Notes under the pieces: model-generated
Database searches by the model: none
Told to the model about the DNA's origin: nothing
The model's input: only the letters and a program-made list of their open reading frames with translations
Program-made: the position numbers and the translations under genes
IMG/VR virus record: IMGVR_UViG_3300035158_000367
Coordinates: 1 to 30,703 of that record
Length of the DNA: 30,703 nt
Source: a virus
Direction: 5' to 3' (one strand)
In this document: piece after piece, positions 5,649-11,907 of the stretch
Layout of the letters: each line of letters starts with the position of its first letter
Numbering within the stretch: the stretch's first letter is position 1

Positions 5649-5649
5649 T

Positions 5650-6048
5650 TCATTCTAATATTTCTAATTTTTCAAAGTGGATCCTGAGGCATTGTCCAAT
5701 GGCTGGAAAAATCAATCTTGTTGGTACTCCAACACTCACGGTAGTCCAACAATAACTACCATTTCTGTTTGGCGCTTCAATTTTGGCTTTAGGTAATTTG
5801 GGGTATTTCTTGATTTGCTCTATTGTCATGGTAGGATACTGACCTTCGATTTCACGGCGGTCTGGACTTTCAGCAAAATCGTATTGCCAGGGTGGGTCTG
5901 CATAGACTACAACATAATCGCCATGTAGTGATTCCGAAGACTTATCCCCAGAAGTTACACTTGTGGCAATACGGCGGTCATCCACCTTGGCTGCTGTAAA
6001 CTGCCGGTCTGAAACCTCGTAAACTAAATGGACGGTTGTTTTGCTCAT
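5650..6048 (-). CDS. Truncated MT-A70-type adenine methyltransferase
   Basis: 132 aa from ATG 6048 (AAGGAG properly spaced). Residues around 45-85 carry the catalytic DPPW motif (VVYADPPWQYDF) and the following QYPTMTIEQIKKYP, diagnostic for MT-A70-like N6-adenine methylases. Family members are usually 170-250 aa; here recognisable homology fades after 'SYCWTT' and the product ends soon after, so the C-terminal half of the Rossmann fold appears lost. Other frames of 5650-5780 do not restore it as far as I can read. The TnpB relic lies just upstream, so an insertion/deletion event may have damaged this region. Activity is doubtful. Confidence 0.7.
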   Translation of the reverse strand: MSKTTVHLVYEVSDRQFTAAKVDDRRIATSVTSGDKSSESLHGDYVVVYADPPWQYDFAESPDRREIEGQYPTMTIEQIKKYPKLPKAKIEAPNRNGSYCWTTVSVGVPTRLIFPAIGQCLRIHFEKLEILE

Positions 6049-6091
6049 AGCCACTCCTTTTAAAAGAGTTATTACCGTTCTCCGATACCTA

Positions 6092-6357
6092 CTAAAATCT
6101 ACTATGAGATTTCATGCTCGGTTCCTGCTTCGTCGAAGCCGCCAACGATACTATCGCCGGTCTTACATCTTCTCCACAGGCGTTCGCTTGCGCGTAGCAA
6201 GCTTGTTCCCGCCGAACTGACGGTACAGCTAAACTCTTTAGATTCAGCGCCGCATTCAAATCTCGATCTAACACTGCTCCACAATCACAAGTCCAAGTTC
6301 TATCTGACCGTTTAAGTGCTGAGTTGATACATCCACAATGCCTGCATAGACGACCTT
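6092..6357 (-). pseudogene. TnpB C-terminal remnant (IS200/IS605 family)
   Basis: Without any start codon, the minus frame from 6357 reads a TnpB zinc ribbon (CRHCGCINSALKRSDRTW then CDCG) followed by the RuvC-III motif DRDLNAALNL and a typical TnpB tail (ACGEDVRPA ... TKQEP). Only about 88 codons remain; the rest of the gene, including the other catalytic acids, is missing, and the fragment begins right after the Cro-like stop codon. It is the relic of an insertion sequence carrying an RNA-guided nuclease. The element's right end and a possible guide-RNA region would be expected just downstream (about 6050-6110), but I see no certain terminus. Confidence 0.85.
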
Positions 6358-6555
6358 CTAGGCTGCCTGGTTAGGATAAAGCAGTTCCTCTCTCTGGACC
6401 GCTCCATCAGACCATTTCTCTATTTTCTCTGCTAATTCAGGGGAGGCTCTATCGCCCTTAATAATTTGATAAACCCGCTGCCTTGTCACACCAAGCTCAG
6501 ATGCAGCCTTTATGACGCTTTTACCAGCCAGTTTGAGATAGGATTCTAGTCGCAT
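6358..6555 (-). CDS. Cro/YdaS-like HTH repressor
   Basis: A 65-aa protein with a helix-turn-helix covering residues 12-40 (SVIKAASELGVTRQRVYQII), then 'KGDRASPELAEKIE', the normal layout of Cro/YdaS-type phage regulators. It is the first gene of the leftward operon, facing a divergent promoter region that contains the inverted repeat CCTA-N10-TAGG (6564-6581), a plausible operator. It would switch between leftward and rightward transcription. Start ATG 6555 with a weak AGGT upstream. Confidence 0.8.
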   Translation of the reverse strand: MRLESYLKLAGKSVIKAASELGVTRQRVYQIIKGDRASPELAEKIEKWSDGAVQREELLYPNQAA

Positions 6556-6562
6556 AAAATGT

Positions 6563-6591
6563 ACCTATCACAGACCGTAGGATATTGTCAA
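6563..6591 (-). promoter_or_regulatory. Leftward promoter and putative operator of the Cro-like gene
   Basis: A perfect -35 box TTGACA (6591 to 6586, minus strand) lies 30 nt before the Cro-like start; the -10 candidate 17 nt on (ATAGGT) is poor. The inverted repeat CCTA-N10-TAGG overlaps this -10 region, consistent with autoregulation. Confidence 0.4.
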
Positions 6592-6655
6592 GAGGGTTTT
6601 TACATACGAAAAACCACCATTTTTAGTTTAATAAAGTCCTGGTGTAAAATAAAGC

Positions 6656-6684
6656 TTGACATAATCTCACCATTAGTTTATCTT
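6656..6684 (+). promoter_or_regulatory. Rightward sigma70-type promoter
   Basis: TTGACA (6656-6661), 17-nt spacer, TATCTT (6679-6684). Start of transcription would be near 6691, which supports translation of the first gene from 6746. It would drive the rightward operon including the pentapeptide gene and array 4, up to the terminator at 7489-7553. Confidence 0.75.
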
Positions 6685-6745
6685 GGCACTTACAATGAAA
6701 TACCTTCTAAACTTATATAGTGCTCCGCTGGCGAGAGGAAACCCC

Positions 6746-6967
6746 ATGACCGAAAAACTAAACATTTTGCTCAACGTAGACAGCACAGACTTCTGCATTG
6801 AGAGTAACATCAATTTTAGAGTGCCATCGCATGAGCTATACGCCCAAGTCTGGCACCACCCCAACGGCCAGCGCTTCGCTAGTTGCCTACACACAGCTTG
6901 GGGAGAGCATGCACTGACCGATGCTGTTCTGTGGCTATCGGAGCATCTGGCACCCCATTTCTCATGA
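6746..6967 (+). CDS. First gene of the rightward operon, hypothetical
   Basis: 73 aa from ATG 6746, preceded by GAGAGGAA at the right spacing; in-frame starts at 6683 and 6695 overlap or precede the predicted transcription start. The sequence (NILLNVDSTDFCIES, then HELYAQVWHHPNGQRF) suggests a small alpha/beta protein without recognised motifs. Position right after the early promoter fits an immediate-early phage protein. Confidence 0.6.
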   Translation: MTEKLNILLNVDSTDFCIESNINFRVPSHELYAQVWHHPNGQRFASCLHTAWGEHALTDAVLWLSEHLAPHFS

Positions 6968-6989
6968 TGGGTGGGCATAGGAGGGCAAC

Positions 6990-7445
6990 ATGAAAATCCT
7001 ACACCGCTACACAAGAGAATGCCTATTTGAGGCTGGGGCCAAAACCGTAAAAGAGTTGATGGAAAAGGCTGTTGACAAAAAAGCCGACCTGGGCGAAGCC
7101 GACCTGGGCGGAGCCGACCTGGGCGGAGCCGACCTGCGCAGAGCCTACCTGACATGGGCCTACCTGACAGAGGCCAACCTGACAGAGGCCAACCTGACAG
7201 AGGCCAACCTGACAGAGGCCAACCTGACAGGGGCCGACCTGAGAGGGGCCGACCTGAGAGGGGCCGACCTGACAGGGGCCGACCACGAACTCAGACTCAT
7301 CAAATCATGGCACGCCAAATCCCCCAACATAAAAGATCTAATGAAATCCAAGGCCAGGGTGCGAGCCAAAGGAGGAATGAAATCCAAGAATTGCCTGCGA
7401 GCCAGAAAAAGCCTGAAATCCATAATTCGGCTGCGAGCCAAGTGA
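6990..7445 (+). CDS. Pentapeptide-repeat protein whose C-terminus is read from a TIGR array
   Basis: 151 aa, ATG 6990 after GGAGG. Residues 31-99 contain about 14 pentapeptide repeats of the A(D/N)LxG type ([20 protein letters not shown]), which fold as a right-handed quadrilateral beta-helix; such proteins can mimic DNA and protect gyrase, but the role here is unknown. From residue 118 on ([21 protein letters not shown]) the codons are array 4 repeats read in frame: TGAAATCCA gives M-K-S and TGCGAGCCA gives V/L-R-A. The stop lies in an array spacer (7443-7445). The basic tail is thus a by-product of, or selected with, the guide array. Confidence 0.75.
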   Translation: MKILHRYTRECLFEAGAKTVKELMEKAVDKKADLGEADLGGADLGGADLRRAYLTWAYLTEANLTEANLTEANLTEANLTGADLRGADLRGADLTGADHELRLIKSWHAKSPNIKDLMKSKARVRAKGGMKSKNCLRARKSLKSIIRLRAK

Positions 7446-7476
7446 TGTTTGAAATCCAGATTGGGAATGCGAGCCA
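7342..7476 (+). repeat. TIGR-type array 4 (+ strand)
   Basis: TGAAATCCA at 7342, 7378, 7414, 7450 alternates with TGCGAGCCA at 7360, 7396, 7432, 7468, all eight copies perfect and all seven spacers 9 nt: aggccaggg, aaggaggaa, agaattgcc, gaaaaagcc, taattcggc, agtgatgtt, gattgggaa. Orientation is opposite to arrays 1-3 on the DNA but identical relative to transcription, because this operon runs rightward. It overlaps the end of the pentapeptide gene and is followed 12 nt later by a strong terminator. Confidence 0.93.
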
Positions 7477-7488
7477 TATGAACGGTTG

Positions 7489-7553
7489 GTCCGGCCTGCT
7501 CCGTCTCCCCATACCCTTGGGCGTGCCTCGGGATGGAGCGGGCCGGACTTTTT
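7489..7553 (+). terminator. Rho-independent terminator after array 4
   Basis: Arms GTCCGGCC-T-GCTCC (7489-7502) and GGAGC-G-GGCCGGAC (7535-7548) form a stem of about 13 bp with one mismatch, a 32-nt loop that may fold further, and then TTTTT (7549-7553). It ends the early transcript carrying the pentapeptide gene and array 4. Confidence 0.85.
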
Positions 7554-7613
7554 AGCGGATCGGGCCCCCGAATGAAGGGCCAAAACCACAAAACAAGGAG
7601 GAAGGAGGATAGC

Positions 7614-8195
7614 ATGAAAACAAAAAAACTAACAGTCATCCTCATGTTAGTAATCCTCACATACGCATCAACAAATGTTTTTGCAGAGGAGTATTCTTTC
7701 AGAAAGACAAAATGGGGAATGTCAAAACAACAAGTGCTTGCGTCTGAAACTTTGAAGCCTGCTCAGGAGAAACCAAATTTACTAATTTACAAAACAAGAC
7801 TACTGGAAAATAACTACTACATTATCTATATATTCGTTGATGACAAACTAGTGCGCTCTAAATATATGCTGCATGAAAGACACTCAAATAAAAATTCCTA
7901 TATTGATGATTATAATTCACTTAACGCTGCTTTGACCAACAAATATGGTGAACCGCTAGAAAAGGATACTCTATGGCTTAACGACTTATACAAAGATGAC
8001 CGTGCTAATTGGGGTATGGCAATAAGTATAGGACATTGTGTATATTTTACAAAATGGGAAACTAACGAAAGCACTATTTTTCAATGTCTCAGTGGCGATA
8101 ATTACAAGATGGAATGTGGAGTCCAATATAGTAGTAAACAGTTAAAGCATTTAGAGAAAAAGCAAAAGGAACAGCAAACTAAGGACGCATTGTAA
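7614..8195 (+). CDS. Secreted hypothetical protein
   Basis: 193 aa from ATG 7614, chosen because AAGGAGG lies at 7602-7608; an upstream start at 7533 would run through the terminator. Residues 1-25 are a signal peptide (MKTKKLTVILMLVILTYAS ... VFA, cleavage before EE). The mature part begins FRKTKWGMSKQQVL, a WGM-S-xx-V motif seen in several exported proteins of unknown function, and ends in a Lys/Glu-rich helix. The gene is clearly more AT-rich than its neighbours, a sign of acquisition from another source. A lysogenic-conversion or superinfection role is possible but unsupported. Confidence 0.7.
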   Translation: MKTKKLTVILMLVILTYASTNVFAEEYSFRKTKWGMSKQQVLASETLKPAQEKPNLLIYKTRLLENNYYIIYIFVDDKLVRSKYMLHERHSNKNSYIDDYNSLNAALTNKYGEPLEKDTLWLNDLYKDDRANWGMAISIGHCVYFTKWETNESTIFQCLSGDNYKMECGVQYSSKQLKHLEKKQKEQQTKDAL

Positions 8196-8285
8196 AGAGC
8201 TAAAGGGGCTGAAAGGAAGCCAAGAAGCAGCTACGGTTTTCCAAAGGGCAACACGCCCGCGCAGACCCAACCCTTAACCCACTGA

Positions 8286-8303
8286 GCCCCGCTACGGCGG
8301 GGC
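8286..8303 (+). other. Stable hairpin with UACG tetraloop
   Basis: GCCCCGC-TACG-GCGGGGC: a perfect 7-bp GC stem closed by a C(UACG)G loop, of the extra-stable UNCG class. No U-run follows, so it is not a standard terminator; it lies 20 nt before the next gene's start and could protect or punctuate mRNA. Confidence 0.6.
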
Positions 8304-8323
8304 CAACCCACAAGGAGGTTGCC

Positions 8324-8500
8324 ATGACCGAAGGATTTTACATCCGACCCCAAAGCACGGCAATCCTGGAGCTCATCCGGCAACGTGAACGATTGAATTT
8401 CATTCTCATGACCGAGGCTGATCTATGGGAAACAAGCAAGCGTGCCCTGAGAGATTCAATTGAGGCGCTGGATAGGTTGATAGGAGACCAAGATGAGTGA
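8324..8500 (+). CDS. Small helical hypothetical protein
   Basis: 58 aa, ATG 8324 with a strong AAGGAGG. Largely helical and charged (LELIRQRERLNF, then ETSKRALRDSIEALDRL), consistent with a small coiled-coil phage protein. Its end overlaps the next gene (ATGAGTGA), so the two are probably translationally coupled. No family recognised. Confidence 0.65.
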   Translation: MTEGFYIRPQSTAILELIRQRERLNFILMTEADLWETSKRALRDSIEALDRLIGDQDE

Positions 8501-8870
8501 GGAAAGATTATTTTTGATTCTTGAAGTCGTCAAGGATTACGAAATTTACCATAATGATGCCCGCACAATCCGCGTCTTCCCCTGCGGCTCTCATCCATTG
8601 GACGAGCCAATTGTGGTGAAGCCGGAGCGCATCATTCCTGAAAGCCAACTAGGCTACAAAGCCCCCAATTGTGGTATGACATGCTTTGAGCCTGCTTATG
8701 GCGGATGGGTAGAGTTTTTAGATTCGCCTTTTACTCGACTTGTTCGGGAACCCGAACCCAAATCCCCCTTCGACAAACTCATTGACGAATGCCCCTTGGA
8801 TAACTGGCAACCTGAAACCCGCAGAAAACTTGCGGAATGGATAAGAAAGATCGCGGAGTGTGAGGAATGA
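8493..8870 (+). CDS. Hypothetical protein
   Basis: 125 aa, starting within the last codons of the preceding gene. The N-terminal half contains YEIYHNDARTIRVFPCGS and predicted beta strands ending at 'GWVEFLDSPFTRLV'; the C-terminal part (FDKLIDECPLDNW ... WIRKIAECEE) is helical. Not recognised. Stop overlaps the next ATG (ATGA). Confidence 0.65.
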   Translation: MSEERLFLILEVVKDYEIYHNDARTIRVFPCGSHPLDEPIVVKPERIIPESQLGYKAPNCGMTCFEPAYGGWVEFLDSPFTRLVREPEPKSPFDKLIDECPLDNWQPETRRKLAEWIRKIAECEE

Positions 8871-8980
8871 CCATCACCCAACAAGAATTCGACCTGATCG
8901 TAGCACATTTAATCATGAGGTGCTGGACGCTGCGCTTCGCGGCTGAAGGTATTTATTATGCACAGAAAGCGAGGAATTGA
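8867..8980 (+). CDS. Very small hypothetical protein
   Basis: 37 aa from an ATG overlapping the previous stop (ATGA) and ending 1 nt before the next start. Sequence MTITQQEFDLIVAHLIMRCW then a short tail. Supported only by tight coupling on both sides. Confidence 0.45.
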   Translation: MTITQQEFDLIVAHLIMRCWTLRFAAEGIYYAQKARN

Positions 8981-8981
8981 G

Positions 8982-9188
8982 ATGAAACGCTACTACCCCC
9001 GCCAAGTAGAAACCGGCGAATGGTTTTACCGCGGCAGATATTACGATCACTATCCCTGCGAGGAAGTGGATAGAGATCATAACCTTGAGGAACGAGAAGC
9101 TGAACGAAGATTTGACAGGATGAGAGACGAAGGCGAGATTCACATGGACTCGTGGGATATTCTTGAAGAAATGCATGTGGATCAATGA
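8982..9188 (+). CDS. Small charged hypothetical protein
   Basis: 68 aa from ATG 8982 (GAGG upstream). Contains GEWFYRGRYYDHYPCEE and a long acidic-basic helix. Its TGA overlaps the start of the exonuclease gene (ATGA), so it belongs to the recombination operon. Function unknown. Confidence 0.55.
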   Translation: MKRYYPRQVETGEWFYRGRYYDHYPCEEVDRDHNLEEREAERRFDRMRDEGEIHMDSWDILEEMHVDQ

Positions 9189-9766
9189 AACTTCCCTCCG
9201 TCACCGAAGTCCTCAGCGTGTACCAGGACTTCTCAAATATACCGGAGGCAACGCTTGGTTACGCCACCGAGCGAGGCATTGCCGTCCACAAAACTTGCGC
9301 TGCGCTCGCTGTTGGTTTATGGGCACCAAAACTATGCCCTGAATGGCAAGGCTTTGTTGTTAGTACGCGACACTGGTTCGACCGAATGGTTGAGGAAGTA
9401 ATCCTCGTAGAGACCCAATTGAAAGACGAAAAATTCGGATTCACTGGCACACTTGATTATCTTTTAAGACTCAAAGACAAGCCCGATCTTACCGTGATGG
9501 ATTTGAAAACCCCAGTTCTCCGCTACAAAGTATGGGCTGGCCAGCTTGCGGCCTATCTCCGACTTGCTCAAGTCAATGGTTACGATGCTACGGATGCCTT
9601 GACGTTGCAGCCGGACCCGAAAGGCGGCAGTGCAAAGGCGCATTACCTTGAATATGGCTCTGAGGCGTTAACTGCATTTTTGGCGGCGTTGACAGCTTAC
9701 AGATATTTCAAGCAGAGCTTTGCGAGCCAGGAACACCGTGAAATCCAAAACAGTGCGAAAGCTTAA
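9185..9766 (+). CDS. PD-(D/E)XK exonuclease (RecB/Cas4-like), RecT partner
   Basis: 193 aa. Motifs in order: H35 in ERGIAVHKTC, D91 in GFTGTLDYLL, the D-x-K pair in LTVMDLKTP (D106, K108), and the QLAAYL motif (Q120, Y124), the pattern of RecE/Cas4-like PD-(D/E)XK nucleases. Upstream of a coiled-coil protein and RecT, it should resect double-strand ends for annealing. The last codons (A180-S-Q ... E186-I-Q) are TIGR array 5 in frame, beyond the recognisable nuclease fold, so the natural C-terminus may have been extended or replaced by the array. Confidence 0.8.
   Translation: MKLPSVTEVLSVYQDFSNIPEATLGYATERGIAVHKTCAALAVGLWAPKLCPEWQGFVVSTRHWFDRMVEEVILVETQLKDEKFGFTGTLDYLLRLKDKPDLTVMDLKTPVLRYKVWAGQLAAYLRLAQVNGYDATDALTLQPDPKGGSAKAHYLEYGSEALTAFLAALTAYRYFKQSFASQEHREIQNSAKA
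9721..9747 (+). repeat. TIGR-type minimal array 5
   Basis: One perfect TGCGAGCCA (9721-9729), 9-nt spacer ggaacaccg, one perfect TGAAATCCA (9739-9747). Sense to the + strand operon, like array 4. A partial TGCGA follows at 9755 with a shortened spacer. It lies in the last codons of the exonuclease gene. Two perfect 9-mers at exact 9-nt spacing are very unlikely by chance. Confidence 0.85.
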
Positions 9767-9820
9767 TCCAGATTTGAAGTGGTGAGAGAGGCATTACTAA
9801 AATGTCGAAAGGAGTAGCCC

Positions 9821-10516
9821 ATGAAATTTTCAGAAGCTCTTGAACCAAAACCCAAAAAGAAAACCCCACCTCCAGCCATAGCCAAAGGGCTGGACCTGGA
9901 AGCGGCAAAGAAACGGTTCGCCTACGTCCACCAAGAAATCGACAAGCTGAAAACCGATGCTGAGGTCGCTGTGGTTCAAGACGAATCCGGCCTGAAAGCA
10001 GCTGTGAGCATGACCAAAGCGGTCAAGGAACTGGACAAAAAGATCACAGCACAGCGCAAGGAGACCATAGCCGCAGCGGATAAGTTTGTCCGCACTGTCA
10101 ATACGTTCTGCCGCGATTTTACCAGCAAGCTTCAGACCATTGAAAAAACACTCAAGAAAAAGATAGGCGATTACCAGTACAGACAGGAACTCGCCCGGCG
10201 CGAAGCGGAGCGCAAAGCGCAGGAAGAAGCCAGGAAACTGCAAGAGGACTTGGACAAAGAGGCTGAGAAAAAAGGCGTCGAGAAGGTAGAAGTGACCACA
10301 CCGGTCATGCCCAAGCAAGATCTGGTTGCCAGGACCGAGGACGGCGCCAGTGCCCACATACGCATGGAATGGACGGTGGACGTAATCAACGAAGATGAAG
10401 TGCCGCGTGAATATTGTTCGTCAGATTCTTCCAAGCTCAAAGCGGCAGCAAAGGCAGGTGTACGGGAAATAAGAGGTTGCAAAATATACGAGAAACCTAT
10501 CCCGGTTATAAGATAA
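9821..10516 (+). CDS. DUF1351-like coiled-coil protein of the RecT cassette
   Basis: 231 aa, ATG 9821. After a proline/lysine-rich start, residues 40-165 are a long coiled coil (VKELDKKITAQRKETIAAAD, then EARKLQEDLDKEAEK). The C-terminus has the pattern 'VPREYC' then SKLKAAAKAGVREIRGCKIY, typical of phage coiled-coil proteins of the DUF1351 type found beside recT. Proposed roles include host nuclease inhibition or recombination accessory function; not shown here. Confidence 0.7.
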   Translation: MKFSEALEPKPKKKTPPPAIAKGLDLEAAKKRFAYVHQEIDKLKTDAEVAVVQDESGLKAAVSMTKAVKELDKKITAQRKETIAAADKFVRTVNTFCRDFTSKLQTIEKTLKKKIGDYQYRQELARREAERKAQEEARKLQEDLDKEAEKKGVEKVEVTTPVMPKQDLVARTEDGASAHIRMEWTVDVINEDEVPREYCSSDSSKLKAAAKAGVREIRGCKIYEKPIPVIR

Positions 10517-10530
10517 CGAAGGGAGATATT

Positions 10531-11841
10531 ATGGCAAACAAGCATTTACCAGACAAACAACAGCAGGCGATAACCATCAGGAAATACCTGCAAAGTGATG
10601 AAACCAAGAGCCAGGTGAGAATGGCAATCCCGAAATTCATGAATGCTGAGCGCCTTCTTCGCGTGGCCTATACGAGCGTCACCAGAAACCCAAAGCTCTT
10701 GGAATGCTCGGTGGAATCGCTTCTCTCCGCAATCATCCAGTGTGCCCAACTCGGCTTGGAACCGATTCTTGGTAGGGCTCATCTCGTACCCTACTGGAAT
10801 GACAAGAAGAAATGCCTTGAAGCCCAGTTCCAGCCCGGATACCAAGGACTCGTCGATCTCTGTCGGCGCACTGGGGAGATCGCCGACGTATGGGCGGAAG
10901 TGATCAAGGAAAAGGATGAATGGGACATCGAGTTCGGGCTTGAGCGACATCTTACCCACAAACCCAATTTTGAGGTCGAGGACAGGGGCAGACCGATTGG
11001 TGCCTATGCTGTCTTTCAGCATAAGGACGGCACAAAGGGATGGTCCTACCTTCCCATCAGTATGATTTACAGCCAGCACCGGGCGAAGTCGCAAGCATAT
11101 CTCAATGCTATCAAAAAGAAAATTGACGACACGCCCTGGATCTCCGATGAAGACGAGATGATCAAAAAGACAATGCTCAAACACCAGGCCAAGACGGAGC
11201 CGGTATCTATCGAGGTGCAGGCGGCAGTCGCCATGGATACTGCGGTTGAAATGGGTAGATCCTCACGCGAGGCATGGAACGCTTTCATTGCGGCCACACG
11301 TGAGGATGAGGACGTGATTGAACTGCCGGACAGCGAGAAGGCGGCCCAATTCGATGAATTGGTCAAGGATCTACCCAACAACGAAAAGATGAATGAATTC
11401 GTCCAGCATTGCGCCACTCATTTCGACACCACGATTGAAGAAGTAAAAGCCCAGGCGGTTCAGGCATGGGATGAATTCACGCAAGGCTACAATAAATGGG
11501 CTGAGAAGCAAAAACCTGAAAAAATCCTCTGTCCCTGGCCTGATTGTCGATATCTCTGCAAAAGCCAGCAGGGATTGCGGAAGCATCTCACTCAGCAACA
11601 TGGTGGCAAAGAGCCAAGGGATGAGCCAGAACCATCGGACCCTCCCCCTGATACTGAACCGGAAGAAAGTACGACTACAGAGCCTAAAAGCGAGCCTGAA
11701 GGGGCAAAATCAGGGGATATGGAACCGGATGTGCCGGTCGCCTGTTATAAATGCGGTCGCACTATGGCCTACAAGGATGCAATCGAGTATCCGCATGAGG
11801 GAGAGATCCTATACTGGTGCGGCATGGAGGATTGTCGTTAG
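10531..11841 (+). CDS. recT: RecT single-strand annealing protein with C-terminal zinc fingers
   Basis: 436 aa; AGGGAG at 10520-10525 selects ATG 10531. Residues 30-215 are a clear RecT domain (SLLSAIIQCAQLGLEP, then LVPYWND ... QFQPGYQGLVDL, then IGAYAVF). Usual RecT proteins have 250-320 aa; this one continues with a helical linker, a C2H2-like finger (C334-x4-C339-x12-H352-x4-H357), a long acidic Pro/Glu/Thr linker (about 361-395) and a final zinc ribbon (CYKCGR ... CGMEDC). RecT pairs complementary single strands produced by the upstream exonuclease. Confidence 0.9.
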   Translation: MANKHLPDKQQQAITIRKYLQSDETKSQVRMAIPKFMNAERLLRVAYTSVTRNPKLLECSVESLLSAIIQCAQLGLEPILGRAHLVPYWNDKKKCLEAQFQPGYQGLVDLCRRTGEIADVWAEVIKEKDEWDIEFGLERHLTHKPNFEVEDRGRPIGAYAVFQHKDGTKGWSYLPISMIYSQHRAKSQAYLNAIKKKIDDTPWISDEDEMIKKTMLKHQAKTEPVSIEVQAAVAMDTAVEMGRSSREAWNAFIAATREDEDVIELPDSEKAAQFDELVKDLPNNEKMNEFVQHCATHFDTTIEEVKAQAVQAWDEFTQGYNKWAEKQKPEKILCPWPDCRYLCKSQQGLRKHLTQQHGGKEPRDEPEPSDPPPDTEPEESTTTEPKSEPEGAKSGDMEPDVPVACYKCGRTMAYKDAIEYPHEGEILYWCGMEDCR

Positions 11842-11904
11842 GTGCACTTGCCTTAGTGGGCAATCCCGACCCAAGAAGTATCACGCAAAGGCAGAAAGGA
11901 AAAT
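11842..11904 (+). pseudogene. Remnant of a DUF7666-like gene
   Basis: Codons read ALALVGNPDP then RSITQRQ, nearly the same as residues 101-119 of the following gene (ALALVGNPDPSSIAAIQAK), and the DNA is closely similar to 12208-12260. It is a leftover of a duplicate copy deleted between RecT and the intact gene. Confidence 0.7.
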
Positions 11905-11907
11905 AAA

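Noticed and set aside
7080-7284. Tandem 15-bp repeats as a regulatory or CRISPR-like array
   Set aside because: They encode pentapeptide repeats in a gene with a good ribosome site; periodicity is explained by the protein.
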